From NCBI GenBank assembly GCA_943368475.1, contig CALRLF020000002.1:62001-126000 (forward strand): DNA of 64,000 nt. The letters run 5' to 3'. Of this stretch, positions 36,600 through 46,576 are shown piece after piece (position 1 is the first letter of the stretch; every line of letters begins with the position of its first letter). The position numbers were made by a program, and so were the translations under genes. This DNA is from UBA1930 sp943368475. GTDB taxonomy: Bacteria; Bacteroidota; Bacteroidia; Chitinophagales; Chitinophagaceae. The notes beneath the pieces were generated by a model that saw only the letters and a list, made by a program, of their open reading frames with translations, was not told the DNA's origin and ran no database searches.

Positions 36600-37796
36600 C
36601 TAATTCGTTTTTCCTGGATATACTTTTAAGGCAGCTGCTAAGCAATCCATAGCCTTATTAATCGAATCAAGATTTAAAACATAAGCCAATCGAACTTCTT
36701 GTTTACCTAAACCTGGTGTTCCATAAAAACCAGTTGCAGGAGCCAACATTACAGTTTCATTATTGTGATTAAAACTTTCTAATAACCACTGACAAAATTT
36801 ATCACTATCGTCGATAGGTAGTTTGGCCATTGCATAAAATGCTCCACCAGGGTTAGGACAAAAAACACCTTCCATTGCATTGAGCCTTTGTACAATTAAA
36901 TCTCTACGAGATTGATATTCTGCTTTTGTGGTATCAAAATAATCTGCCGGCAAATCTATGGCAGCTTCGCCTGCCAATTGTTCTAAATAAGGGCTGCATA
37001 AACGCATTTGTGCAAACTTCATAGTAGCATCTAGCAGTTGTTGATTCTTAGTTACAAAAGCACCAATTCTTGCACCACATGCACTATAGCGTTTGCTAAT
37101 GGTATCCATTAAAACAACATGCTCATCAACACCAGTTAAATGCATGGCACTAAATTGCTTGCCTTCATAGGTAAACTCTCTGTATGCTTCATCTGCAAAA
37201 AGATACAAATTGTGTTTTAAAATTATGGCCTTCAATTCCAGCATTTCTTTTTCACTGTAATTATAGCCAGTTGGATTGTTGGGGTTGCAAATAACGATTG
37301 CTTTGGTTTTGGAAGTAATTTTCTTCTCCAATTCTTCAATAGGAGGTAATGCAAAACCATCTTCTATATTCGATGTTACAGGCACTACATTAATACCAGC
37401 TGCAATAGCAAAACCATTATAGTTGGCATAAAATGGTTCAGGAATAATAACTTCATCGCCTGGGTCTAAACAAGCCATAAAACCGAATAAAATCGCTTCA
37501 CTACCGCCTGTTGTTATAATAATTTGATTGTGGTTTACATCAATGCCAACGCTATGATAATATCCAGAAAGCTTTTTACGATAACTTTCTAAACCAGCAC
37601 TATGGGTGTATTCAAGAATGGTAAAATCTGCATTTTTTATTGCGTCACGTACTTGTTTTGGTGTTTCAATATCTGGCTGACCGATATTTAAATGATAAAC
37701 ATGAATGCCTTGCTTCTTGGCTGCTTCTGAATAAGGAACCAATTTACGTATAGGAGAGGCAGGCATGTTCTCCCCACGTTTGCTTATTTGTAACAT
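36600..37796 (-). CDS. Class I/II pyridoxal-phosphate aminotransferase
   Basis: I take the ATG at 37796 (MLQISKRGENMPASPIRKL), giving 398 residues; an ATG 18 bases further upstream adds six unlikely residues. Motifs are LNIGQPDIETP, TTGGSEAI (phosphate site), NPNNPTGYN with the pyridine-side Asn, ADEAYREF with the ring Asp/Tyr, and SKRYSACGARIG with the Schiff-base Lys235. This is the aspartate/aromatic aminotransferase fold type I. Its substrate is not clear from sequence. It is transcribed alone, between terminators on both sides. Confidence 0.88.
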   Translation of the reverse strand: MLQISKRGENMPASPIRKLVPYSEAAKKQGIHVYHLNIGQPDIETPKQVRDAIKNADFTILEYTHSAGLESYRKKLSGYYHSVGIDVNHNQIIITTGGSEAILFGFMACLDPGDEVIIPEPFYANYNGFAIAAGINVVPVTSNIEDGFALPPIEELEKKITSKTKAIVICNPNNPTGYNYSEKEMLELKAIILKHNLYLFADEAYREFTYEGKQFSAMHLTGVDEHVVLMDTISKRYSACGARIGAFVTKNQQLLDATMKFAQMRLCSPYLEQLAGEAAIDLPADYFDTTKAEYQSRRDLIVQRLNAMEGVFCPNPGGAFYAMAKLPIDDSDKFCQWLLESFNHNNETVMLAPATGFYGTPGLGKQEVRLAYVLNLDSINKAMDCLAAALKVYPGKTN

Positions 37797-37871
37797 GTGG
37801 CAAATATAAACCAATATCTATTGTTTAAATAGATACTGTATAAGTGAAAATTGTTATCAAGAATTATGAAA

Positions 37872-37909
37872 ATAAAAAACGCTTCAACTTATGTTGAAGC
37901 GTTTTTTAT
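37872..37909 (-). terminator. Hairpin terminator of the DUF1573 genes
   Basis: The stem AAAAAACGCTTCAAC (37874-37888) pairs with GTTGAAGCGTTTTTT (37893-37907) around a TTAT loop, with two more pairs outside. It lies just downstream of the minus-strand gene ending at 37926 and ahead of the aminotransferase start. Confidence 0.85.
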
Positions 37910-37925
37910 AATACAATATAACTTA

Positions 37926-38324
37926 TTATGATTTTGCTTTAGGTTTTGCTACTGCAGGTTTATTTTCTACAACTTCACCTGTAATATTCAAAACAATAGG
38001 CTTTTCTACATTCACAAATTTTACAGTTACATCCTTTGTAAATGCTCCCATACTGGCAGCATTGTAAGTAACTTTTATAGTACCTTGTTTTCCTTTTGTA
38101 ATAGGTTCTTTAGGATATTCAGGAGTAGTACAACCACAACCAGCAACAGCACTTTCTATAACCAAGGGTTTGCTACTCGTATTGGTGAATTTAAAAACGT
38201 AAGTAGCTGGTACATTTTGTTTCAACTTGCCAAAACTATGTTTTGTTTCAACAAACTTTACTGGCTCCTGAGCAAAAGCACTAAACGCAGAAAATAGAAA
38301 CGCAACAAATAATAATTTTTTCAT
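37926..38324 (-). CDS. Secreted DUF1573 protein (second of a tandem pair)
   Basis: I choose ATG 38324, where the signal peptide MKKLLFVAFLFSAFSAFAQ begins; an upstream in-frame ATG at 38357 would bury it. The mature part (132 residues in all) is one DUF1573 domain: KHSFGKLKQNVPATYVFKF, then AVAGCGCTTPEYPKEPI and IKVTYNAASMGAFTKDVTVKF. GCGCTTP is the family hallmark. DUF1573 is an Ig/ASH-like beta sandwich, common in Bacteroidetes envelopes and of unknown function. It follows its paralogue by 19 bases and ends in a lysine- and alanine-rich tail. Confidence 0.85.
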   Translation of the reverse strand: MKKLLFVAFLFSAFSAFAQEPVKFVETKHSFGKLKQNVPATYVFKFTNTSSKPLVIESAVAGCGCTTPEYPKEPITKGKQGTIKVTYNAASMGAFTKDVTVKFVNVEKPIVLNITGEVVENKPAVAKPKAKS

Positions 38325-38343
38325 ACTTTTTTTGATATAAAGA

Positions 38344-38829
38344 TTATTTACTTCCACCAGTTTTCATTTTCTCAACACCACCATTTGCTGGAGCTGAAGT
38401 GTCTGGAGTTTTATAAGTTTCGCCTTTAAACGTTACAATTCTGCTCATATTGTCGCTAAAATATAAAGTAACAGTTTTTGTGAAGGCTCCATCTGTACCG
38501 CCATTAAAACCTAAAGTAACTTTTACTGATTCACCTGGTCCAAATTTTTTGTTGGCCTCATATTTTGGTGTTGTACAACCACAACCAGCCTGAACTCTAT
38601 CTAAGGTAACAGAATCGTTGCTAATGTTTTTAATCATTAACTCATATTCAGCAGGTTTGCCAAAAGGAATTTTACCAAAATCATATTCAGCATTCTTAAA
38701 TTCTAATACTTTGGTAATGTCTTTTGGTTGGGGTTGAGCTTTTTCTTGAGTTGGAGTTGTTGTAGTTTGTTGAGCATTTGCTGCAAATCCCATAAAAAGT
38801 ACGGCTGCAATAAGTGTAAACTTTTTCAT
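38344..38829 (-). CDS. Secreted DUF1573 protein (first of a tandem pair)
   Basis: ATG 38829 gives MKKFTLIAAVLFMGFAANAQ, a clear signal peptide; longer in-frame starts lack one. The 161-residue protein has a short Gln/Thr/Pro-rich linker after cleavage, then one DUF1573 domain. Its blocks are AEYDFGKIPFGKPAEYELMIKN, VQAGCGCTTPKYEANKKF and VTLGFNGGTDGAFTKTVTLYF. It matches its neighbour over the whole domain and looks like a local duplication. Function unknown; it probably resides in the periplasm or outer membrane surface. Confidence 0.85.
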   Translation of the reverse strand: MKKFTLIAAVLFMGFAANAQQTTTTPTQEKAQPQPKDITKVLEFKNAEYDFGKIPFGKPAEYELMIKNISNDSVTLDRVQAGCGCTTPKYEANKKFGPGESVKVTLGFNGGTDGAFTKTVTLYFSDNMSRIVTFKGETYKTPDTSAPANGGVEKMKTGGSK

Positions 38830-39093
38830 TTTGTATTCTTTTTTCTTTAGTTTATTGATAATGAAAGTAGGTAATTGCAAATAAATTTTAATCAAATACC
38901 TATTTTGATGCCATAAAAATATTGATTTTGTTTTGAATCTGCACCAACATCAACTAAATTCATGCCAATTACGCTATTTTTAATGTATTATTAAGAAGCT
39001 ATTGGCACATGAAATGTTGCATAGGTTATCGCTTTTCTTTCCACAGCCCTATTTTATGCTATATAATGCAATGTGAATAGCTATTTTTGTTTA

Positions 39094-41487
39094 ATGGAAG
39101 CTCAAACCACTACTATGTCTTACACAAATGATATGCTTTCGTATGAAGGCTTCAGGACAACAGTACTTAACGATTTTAAGTTTGCCGCTATTAGTAGGGA
39201 GGCCAGTTTGTTGGGTAGAAGAGAGGTTTTGACAGGAAAAGCCAAATTTGGCATTTTTGGTGATGGAAAAGAATTGGCACAGGTAGCAATGGCTAAATTT
39301 TTTAAATCTGGTGATTTTAGAAGTGGTTATTATCGTGACCAAACTTTTATGTTTGCTACAGGCTTAGCCAGTGTTCAACAATTTTTTGCTCAGTTATATG
39401 CCGATCCTGTTGAAGGCAATGATCCTTTTAGTGGTGGAAGACAAATGGTTAGTCATTTTGCGACCAAATTTGTAGATGATAATGGCAATTGGTTGGATTT
39501 AGCAAATCGTAAAAATGTTTCCTCTGATATAGCACCAACTGCTGGACAAATGGTACGAGCTTTGGGTTTAGCATTTGCAAGTAAATGTTTTAGAAATGCT
39601 CCATCGGTTCATCAATTCGATGATTTATCGCACAACGGAAATGAAGTTTGTTTTTGTACCATTGGTGATGCAAGCACCAGTGAAGGTCATTTTTGGGAAA
39701 CCATTAATGCAGCTGGGGTGTTACAAGTTCCTTTAGCAGTATTTGTATATGATGACGGATATGGTATCTCAGTTCCAAAAGCTCATCAAACAACCAAAGG
39801 TTCTATTAGTGCCGCCCTAAAAGGATTTCAGAAAAAAGATGATACCAATGGTATTGATATTTATAGAGTAAAAGCATGGGACTATGCTGGCATGTGTGAG
39901 ATTTTTGAAGATGCTTTACAAAAAGTTAGAGAAACACATATACCAGCTGTTTTTCATATAGAAGAAGTTACACAGCCACAAGGGCATTCAACATCTGGCA
40001 GCCATGAAAGATACAAAAGTGCTGAACGTTTAGAATGGGAGAGAGAATGGGATTGTTTGAAGAAAATGAGAGAATGGATTACAACCAATGGAATTGCTAC
40101 AGATGGTGAATTAGACAATTTACATGAAGAAGCAAAAGAGCATGTAAAACAAGAAAAAAATGCAGCTTGGGAAATATACCTAGAGCCTATAAAAATACAA
40201 GTTACCACAACCGTAGAGCTGATTCGTGGAATGATGGTAAATGATATAGACGTGTACAATCATTTACAGCAATTGGCTAACAATTTAAGCAACAATAGAG
40301 AGCCAATGCGTAGAGATGTATTAAACACCTTGTCATTGGCTATGGAAGCAGCTCCAAACTCTCCAAGTACAGCAGATGTGAAAAATTATTACGAACAATT
40401 GGTTCATGAAAATGCAGGATTGTACAATACACATTTATACAACGAAGGCAGTAAATCGGCATTAAAAGTGCATGAAGAAAAACCTTTTATTCCTTTCGAC
40501 GCACCAACTGTAAATGGGTACGAAGTATTGAACAAATATTTTGATGCACTATTTAGCAATAATCCAAAAGTATTTGCTTTTGGAGAAGATGTTGGGTTTA
40601 TTGGCGATGTAAATCAAGGATTTTCTGGCTTACAAGAAAAGCATGGTGCCAGCAGAATTTTTGATACAGGCATTCGTGAGTTAACGATTGTTGGTCAAGG
40701 GTTAGGTATGGCATTAAGAGGGTTAAGGCCCATAACTGAAATTCAGTATTTGGATTATTTATTGTATGGTTTGCAACCTTTAAGTGACGATGTTGCTACC
40801 ACACATTTTAGAACAAGAGGCTTACAAAGCTGTCCTTTAATTATTCGTACAAGAGGGCATCGTTTAGAAGGTGTTTGGCATAGTGGTAGCCCATTGGGCA
40901 TGATGATTAATGCTTTACGTGGTATGCACATTTGTGTACCTAGAAATATGGTACAGGCAGTAGGTATGTACAATACTTTATTGCAAAGCAATGACCCTGG
41001 TATTGTGGTAGAATGTTTAAATGGCTATCGTTTAAAAGAAAAATTACCCGCTAATTTATTAGAGTATACCATTCCATTTGGTATTCCTGAAATTATTCAT
41101 GAAGGAACCGATATAACCATTGTTTCTTATGGCTCTACATTAAGAATTATACAAGATGTTGTTGAACGTTTATCTAAAGAAAACATCAGTTGTGAAGTAG
41201 TAGATGTGCAAACCTTATTGCCTTTTGATACACAACATACCATTGTAACATCTTTAAAGAAAACCAATAGAATTGTATTTGTAGATGAAGATGTTCCTGG
41301 TGGTGCAACTGCATTTATGTACAGGGAAGTGATGGAAATACAAGGTGGTTATAAATGGCTTGACGTAACTCCAAGAACTATTACTGCAAAAGCTCATCGA
41401 CCATGTTATGGTAGCGATGGAGATTATTTTAGCAAGCCCAATGCAGAAGAAATTATTACTGTAATAAGGGCTATGATGGCAGAGTAA
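39094..41487 (+). CDS. Fused E1 alpha/beta subunit of a 2-oxoacid dehydrogenase (branched-chain type)
   Basis: I start at ATG 39094 (MEAQTTTMSYTND), 797 residues; GTG 39073 and ATG 39115 are alternatives. The alpha half has YYRDQTFMFATGL and the thiamine-diphosphate motif GDASTSEGHFWETIN (from 191). HSTSGSHERYKS is the phosphorylation-loop region. The beta half begins near residue 480 (NGYEVLNKYFDALFSNNPKVFAFGEDVG) and has FDTGIRELTIVGQGLG and GGATAFMYREV. Fused E1 is usual in Bacteroidetes. By family it decarboxylates branched-chain 2-oxoacids or pyruvate and passes the acyl group to E2. E2 and E3 genes are not nearby. Confidence 0.88.
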   Translation: MEAQTTTMSYTNDMLSYEGFRTTVLNDFKFAAISREASLLGRREVLTGKAKFGIFGDGKELAQVAMAKFFKSGDFRSGYYRDQTFMFATGLASVQQFFAQLYADPVEGNDPFSGGRQMVSHFATKFVDDNGNWLDLANRKNVSSDIAPTAGQMVRALGLAFASKCFRNAPSVHQFDDLSHNGNEVCFCTIGDASTSEGHFWETINAAGVLQVPLAVFVYDDGYGISVPKAHQTTKGSISAALKGFQKKDDTNGIDIYRVKAWDYAGMCEIFEDALQKVRETHIPAVFHIEEVTQPQGHSTSGSHERYKSAERLEWEREWDCLKKMREWITTNGIATDGELDNLHEEAKEHVKQEKNAAWEIYLEPIKIQVTTTVELIRGMMVNDIDVYNHLQQLANNLSNNREPMRRDVLNTLSLAMEAAPNSPSTADVKNYYEQLVHENAGLYNTHLYNEGSKSALKVHEEKPFIPFDAPTVNGYEVLNKYFDALFSNNPKVFAFGEDVGFIGDVNQGFSGLQEKHGASRIFDTGIRELTIVGQGLGMALRGLRPITEIQYLDYLLYGLQPLSDDVATTHFRTRGLQSCPLIIRTRGHRLEGVWHSGSPLGMMINALRGMHICVPRNMVQAVGMYNTLLQSNDPGIVVECLNGYRLKEKLPANLLEYTIPFGIPEIIHEGTDITIVSYGSTLRIIQDVVERLSKENISCEVVDVQTLLPFDTQHTIVTSLKKTNRIVFVDEDVPGGATAFMYREVMEIQGGYKWLDVTPRTITAKAHRPCYGSDGDYFSKPNAEEIITVIRAMMAE

Positions 41488-41507
41488 TGCAACGAAAGTT
41501 TTGTTTT

Positions 41508-41540
41508 AAAAAGGCAACTATTTATGATAGTTGCCTTTTT
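41508..41540 (+). terminator. Hairpin terminator after the E1 gene
   Basis: AAAAAGGCAACTA (41508-41520) pairs with TAGTTGCCTTTTT (41528-41540) around a seven-base loop and is followed by more T. It ends the plus-strand E1 transcript and lies against the end of the convergent 1327-residue gene, whose stop is at 41559. Confidence 0.85.
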
Positions 41541-41558
41541 TTACGGGAATTTTGTAAT

Positions 41559-44500
41559 TTATTTTTTCTTTGGAGCAGAGTTGGTAGCGTTAATCATTGT
41601 TCTGCAAAAGTCATTTCCTCTAACAACAGCAACACTGCTGTATCCAACATAATTACACATACTGCTAGTTATTTGTAGTCTATAATACATAATGCTAATA
41701 GGAACTTTAGGTATATAAACTGCACTAGATGCATTTTGTACATTTGTCCATGGACCATTTGCATTTGTAGCTTTTTGCCATTGATAAGTTACATTTCCAT
41801 TTGTGTAATGATAATTTTGTAACAAGTACAAATTTTGAGGATTATTATTTAAGCAAACAGTTTGTTCGGCAGGAGAAATACTGCCTCCTACAATTGCAGG
41901 ATATATAAAGACATCAACAATATTTGTATAGGCACTATTGCCACATGCGTCAAACACTTTTCGTCTGATTTTGCAATCAGCAGTAATATTGGTTAATGTA
42001 TAGTTAGCCGAATTAGAATTTGGTAAAATCGTCCATGTACTATTGCTATTGCTCATTTCCCATTGATAAGATAAATCACCATAACCGCCACAAGCACTCA
42101 ATATTTCGTAAAAGAAAGTATCGTTTATATTAGGACAAACCACTACCGATTTACCAATAATCCCTGGTTTTAATTGTTGAAATTGAACATTAATGGTGAG
42201 AATGTTTGAGTAAGCAATATTATTTAAGGCATCGGTTGTTTTTCTTCTAAAACTTGTTGTTGCAAATAAATTAGAAGGAGTATAGCTGGCTGCAGTTGCA
42301 TTATTAATCATAGTCCACGTATTGTTTACATTTAATTCCCAAGTAAATGTATACGGAGCTGTGCCACCTAAATTATTATTTGCCAAAGGTTCAATAAGCC
42401 CTGGACTATTTCCATTTTGAACACAAGTATTTGCTGCTTGAATAATTCCTCCATTAAAAGTAGTTGGAGTACTATTTACTGTGATTGAAATTACATTGCT
42501 TTCTGCAGAAAGATTACATTGTAGCTCTTTTACTACTCTTTTAAAATAGGTGGCATATATTAACGAGAAAGGCTGATAATTAAGTGAATTTGCACCACTT
42601 ATTACATTCCAAGGGCCATTTAAATTAGTGGTTTGTAACCATGTTATTTCTAAGACAGCAGGAGTATTATTTACTGTGCCTGTTGATGGTTCAATTTGGC
42701 TGACAATTAAACTAGGTGTTTGTCCAGTTGTAACAGAAGTTGAGTTTATAAAAATACTGCCGGCAGTTAAACTTTGTAATTGAACTGTAGCTGTATTTGA
42801 ATAAGCATAAATACCACAAAAATCAGTAACCTTTCTGCGATATAAACCAGTTGTATTTGCTAAAGGTTGAAGTAGCGTTGCATTTTGTAAACTATCAGCA
42901 TTCGCAGAGGGAGTTGATATAGCATTCCAGTTGCTGTTTTGATATTGTTCCCAAGTGTAAGAATAACCATAGCTAACAGCAGAACCACTTGCACTTATAA
43001 TACTAGTAAGTAAAGGGTTGCTACTTGTGTTACAAACAAATTCATTCGATGTAATTGAACCTGGGTTTAAGGTAACATTATTAGAGGCTTCAGTTAATGT
43101 GATTTCATTACTGTAAGCAAAATCGCCAACACCGTCTGTTACTTTTCTTCTAAAAGTTGCACTTGCACTCATTGGAGACGGCTGATAATTCTCTGTACTA
43201 GAATTTGGAAGATCGTACCAGTTATTATTGCTACTATTCTTTATTTGCCAAATATAGTTGTAATTTGGACTACCACCACTTGCAGGGTTTGTACTAGAAA
43301 AGTTACTTAAACTACTATTTGCACAGATAATGGTACTATTATTATAGCTAATTGTACCACCAGATAATGCTACAAAACAAGCATTTACTGTAAAACTTAT
43401 TTCGTTACTGTAGGCTGTAGAATTAAGATTATCGGTTACTTTTCTTCTATATTTTGTTGAAACTGTTAAGGCAGGGGGTTGATAGCTTGTAGAATTTGTA
43501 CCTGCAATATCAATCCACTGATTGTTGTTACCAATACTTTGCTGCCAAATGTATGTGTAAACTCCAGTTCCATTATTGGCTAATGTTTCATTAGAAATAA
43601 TAGCAGGACTGCTGCCACTACAAATAGTATTAGTTGCACCATTTAGTGATATGGAGCCTCCTGTTATTGTTATAATTTGTGGTAATGTAATGGTTGATAC
43701 ATTACTATAAGCTCCATATGAACAACCAGCCTGATATGTTTTTCTTCGATAATAAGTAGTTTGATTTAAAGTACCTAATTGAAGAGAATTACTAGTTGCA
43801 TTGGCAATCTCTGTAAATGGACCAATAAATTGATTCGACTGTTCCCATTGGTATAAATAACTACTTCCATTACCACCGGTTGGGTTTGTTGCATTTGCCA
43901 ATAATGCTGGTGTTGCACCTGTTGTAAGTGTTTGTGTTGAAGGCGTTATTGTACCTCCAAGTAAATTTGTACCACTAATTCTTCTTGCTTCAAAATTAAT
44001 AAATGTACCCGGCGTAGAAGAGCTTGTCCAAACTTCTATGGTTGAATTTGCATTTAAAGTAATTGGGGAAGAAAAGTAAACGTTAAAAAATCCTGTGGCA
44101 TCTGTGTAAGTTTCTTTAATTACTATTCCATCTACAATTAGTTTTAACCGATTGAAACTACCTACATGTACCGAAAGATTATAATTACCACAATCGAAGC
44201 CTTTACGTTTTGCAACGACAGTTACACTGCTATAATTAGTCATAGTAGTGCCATACCATTCAGTTGTAAAAGGTGTATTTGCTGCTAGGCTTGATGGAGC
44301 AGTGTTTTCGTTCCAATGATCCTGTGTATAAAAGTTATTAGGATTGGTAGGTACGTCATTATCATAAAATCCTTTATAAATATTTAAGTTAGCATTGCTG
44401 TTTGTTCCTTCATAACCATGAATACGCCAAATTCCAATACCAAATTCAAATGAAGATGGTAATATTGTTAGTGTACATTGGTTTGATTGGATTGTATTAT

Positions 44501-45542
44501 TTGAACATTGTTGATTTCCAGTTACTCTGTATAAACCCGAAGTTGAAGCTGTGTAATTGCTTTGTGTTGCACTAGGGATATTTTCAAAAACTCCATTATT
44601 TTCTATTTGCCATTGTAAATTAATTACTCCTATAGATTGTGAATATAAAACTACATTACCAGTTGAGCTAACTATATTACTATTATTAGTTATTGTTAAT
44701 GATGAATTTGGTATCACTGATATACTTACTTCATTGCTATACCCCGTTTTGTTTAAAGCGTCAGTAGCTTTTCTTCTAAATGTTGTGTTTTGGGTAATAT
44801 TAGGTGCATTGTAACTATCATTTGTTGCATTAGGAATGTCAACGAAGACAGAAGATCCAGTTATTTTTTCTTGCCATTGATAAGTTATTGTGCCTGAATT
44901 TGTACTTGTAGCACTTGTTTGATTTAAAAAAGATAAAGACGAACCAGAGCAAAAATTTGTTTGCTGATTTGTAGTAGTAATACTGCCACCATTTACGGCA
45001 ACGTTTATAGTAATTATATTAGAATAAAAAAGACCACAACCATTGGTAATGCTTCCTTGCCAGTCCCAAGGATAACAGTATCTCCTATACAATGCACTTT
45101 GGGTAACAACGCCAAGTTGTAAACTGCTTCCCTGACCTGTTACACCAAGTTGCCATGTTACACCATTATCATAAGAAACATCCCATTCATAAAAGCCATC
45201 ATAAGTAATTTGATTACTCGGACCCGCCATAGAGCACACATCTGTAGCATACTCATAGTTGTAAATTTTTGGTGGTACAGTTCCAGCGGAAATATTAATG
45301 GAAGTTGTTATATAAGAATTCGGAGATTTTGGGGTAAAACTTACTAGACCTCCATCTGCATAAAAGGTTGTTCTGTTAGTTGTTTGGGTTGGATTATTTT
45401 TTTCCCTTTCGATTCTAAGTTTACGCATCTCAAGAATCTTACGTTCAAAATTTGCTAAAGTGTCCTTTTGCGAAAAACAAAAAGATCCACTGAAAATAAA
45501 TACAAGTAAAAAAATAAACTTTGTAATTAGCTTCTTTATCAT
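41559..45542 (-). CDS. Large secreted protein with about ten repeats of roughly 95-100 residues
   Basis: This 1327-residue protein has a signal peptide (MIKKLITKFIFLLVFIFSG, cut near FCFSQ). Two repeats (about 84-182 and 184-277), one Ig-like module (278-362) and a jelly-roll/PA14-like domain (about 365-525, with IGIWRIHGYEG and LSVHVGSFNRLKLIVDG) come first. Eight more repeats fill about 530-1310. Each repeat starts GG(T/S)I and has a YxWQ core, ending YRRKVTD..xxYSNEI or a variant. Related repeats occur in gliding and adhesion proteins of Bacteroidetes. The C-terminus ends in NSAPKKK and shows no T9SS sorting domain, so surface attachment is unclear. It is very rich in Asn, Ser and Thr. Confidence 0.8.
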   Translation of the reverse strand: MIKKLITKFIFLLVFIFSGSFCFSQKDTLANFERKILEMRKLRIEREKNNPTQTTNRTTFYADGGLVSFTPKSPNSYITTSINISAGTVPPKIYNYEYATDVCSMAGPSNQITYDGFYEWDVSYDNGVTWQLGVTGQGSSLQLGVVTQSALYRRYCYPWDWQGSITNGCGLFYSNIITINVAVNGGSITTTNQQTNFCSGSSLSFLNQTSATSTNSGTITYQWQEKITGSSVFVDIPNATNDSYNAPNITQNTTFRRKATDALNKTGYSNEVSISVIPNSSLTITNNSNIVSSTGNVVLYSQSIGVINLQWQIENNGVFENIPSATQSNYTASTSGLYRVTGNQQCSNNTIQSNQCTLTILPSSFEFGIGIWRIHGYEGTNSNANLNIYKGFYDNDVPTNPNNFYTQDHWNENTAPSSLAANTPFTTEWYGTTMTNYSSVTVVAKRKGFDCGNYNLSVHVGSFNRLKLIVDGIVIKETYTDATGFFNVYFSSPITLNANSTIEVWTSSSTPGTFINFEARRISGTNLLGGTITPSTQTLTTGATPALLANATNPTGGNGSSYLYQWEQSNQFIGPFTEIANATSNSLQLGTLNQTTYYRRKTYQAGCSYGAYSNVSTITLPQIITITGGSISLNGATNTICSGSSPAIISNETLANNGTGVYTYIWQQSIGNNNQWIDIAGTNSTSYQPPALTVSTKYRRKVTDNLNSTAYSNEISFTVNACFVALSGGTISYNNSTIICANSSLSNFSSTNPASGGSPNYNYIWQIKNSSNNNWYDLPNSSTENYQPSPMSASATFRRKVTDGVGDFAYSNEITLTEASNNVTLNPGSITSNEFVCNTSSNPLLTSIISASGSAVSYGYSYTWEQYQNSNWNAISTPSANADSLQNATLLQPLANTTGLYRRKVTDFCGIYAYSNTATVQLQSLTAGSIFINSTSVTTGQTPSLIVSQIEPSTGTVNNTPAVLEITWLQTTNLNGPWNVISGANSLNYQPFSLIYATYFKRVVKELQCNLSAESNVISITVNSTPTTFNGGIIQAANTCVQNGNSPGLIEPLANNNLGGTAPYTFTWELNVNNTWTMINNATAASYTPSNLFATTSFRRKTTDALNNIAYSNILTINVQFQQLKPGIIGKSVVVCPNINDTFFYEILSACGGYGDLSYQWEMSNSNSTWTILPNSNSANYTLTNITADCKIRRKVFDACGNSAYTNIVDVFIYPAIVGGSISPAEQTVCLNNNPQNLYLLQNYHYTNGNVTYQWQKATNANGPWTNVQNASSAVYIPKVPISIMYYRLQITSSMCNYVGYSSVAVVRGNDFCRTMINATNSAPKKK

Positions 45543-45762
45543 ATAAGATATTTAACGAATAATAACAGTAGGTGGTGTTTGACAAAGAATTGGAAGAATT
45601 CAAAATTAAACCCTTTTATAATACGAAAATCCATTAAATAGCTGTTTTTGTTACCGCTTACTCAATTTTTGGCACATTTTCTTTAAAATTAACTCATGTA
45701 TTTTTTTTTTCATCTAACGAAGAACCATCAACCAATATTTCCCCAAAAAGTTGCCCAATAAA

Positions 45763-45794
45763 AAAGGCTACCAAAAATTAATTCGGCAGCCTTT
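45763..45794 (-). terminator. Hairpin terminator after yebC
   Basis: AAAGGCT-A-CC (45763-45772) pairs with GG-C-AGCCTTT (45785-45794) with one mismatch and a 12-base AT-rich loop. The A-run on its left becomes the U-run of a minus-strand transcript. It follows the yebC stop at 45817. Confidence 0.7.
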
Positions 45795-45816
45795 CAATAA
45801 AATATAGCAAAGCAAA

Positions 45817-46539
45817 TTATCCCATATTATGAAACACTTTATTCACATCTTCATCCTGTTCTAAACGTTCAATTAATTTACTTACATCTTCTGCCTGAGC
45901 ATCAGTTACAGGAACAGTTGTAGTAGGAATCCACTCCAACTCAGCACTGATTGGCGTAATGTTTTTTTCTTCCAATGCTTTTTGCAAATTACCAAAGTCA
46001 ACCAAAGCACAACGCAATACCAAAATTGGATTTTCATTATCGTCTACACTTTCTCCCAATTCATCCAATCCATGATCAATTAATTCCAATTCTAAATCAT
46101 CCATATTCAAACCTTCAGGTTTCAATTTAAATACACCCATTTTCTTAAACTGAAAACTTACACTTCCACTATTGCCCAATGCACCACCACCTTTATTAAA
46201 GCAAGCTTTTACATTGGCAACAGTACGTACATGATTATCAGTTGCAGTTTCTACCAACAATGCAACACCATGCGGAGCATATCCTTCATACAAAATTTCA
46301 TCGTAGTTGGTGGTATCTTTTCCCATTGCTCTTTTAATAGCAGCTTCTACACGATCTTTAGGCATACCCACACTACGAGCATTTTGAAAACATCTACGCA
46401 AAGCAGGGTTTGTAGCAACATCTGGTCCACCAGCTTTTACAGCAATAATAATTTCTTTACCAATACGTGTAAACTGTTTGGCCATTCTATCCCAACGGGC
46501 AAACATGGTTGCTTTTCTTACTTCAAAAATCCTTCCCAT
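45817..46539 (-). CDS. yebC: YebC/PmpR-family translation and transcription factor
   Basis: The 240-residue protein begins MGRIFEVRKATMFARWDRMAKQF, the Bacteroidetes form of the YebC start (others have MAGHSKWANI). NPALRRCFQNARSVGMPKDRVEAAIKRA, YEGYAPHGVALLVETATDN and NKGGALGNSGSVSF are the three conserved blocks. YebC proteins were described as DNA-binding regulators and, more recently, as factors that relieve ribosome stalling. It is transcribed alone; a hairpin repeat element lies upstream. Confidence 0.92.
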   Translation of the reverse strand: MGRIFEVRKATMFARWDRMAKQFTRIGKEIIIAVKAGGPDVATNPALRRCFQNARSVGMPKDRVEAAIKRAMGKDTTNYDEILYEGYAPHGVALLVETATDNHVRTVANVKACFNKGGGALGNSGSVSFQFKKMGVFKLKPEGLNMDDLELELIDHGLDELGESVDDNENPILVLRCALVDFGNLQKALEEKNITPISAELEWIPTTTVPVTDAQAEDVSKLIERLEQDEDVNKVFHNMG

Positions 46540-46576
46540 AAACTATTTGTTATTTGAAATTTGAGATTCTTTATTG

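Noticed and set aside
39082..39089. TATTTTTG as a -7 promoter element for the E1 gene
   Set aside because: It fits TAnnTTTG but is only four bases before the chosen ATG and has no TTTG at the proper distance upstream.
41487..41678. Plus-strand frame starting at the E1 stop codon
   Set aside because: It spans the terminator and the end of the convergent 1327-residue gene and has no family support.
45631..45660. Third copy of the hairpin element (TAAATAGCTG followed by GTTACC)
   Set aside because: The blocks are only partly similar and the 13-base spacing is not kept, so I do not count it.
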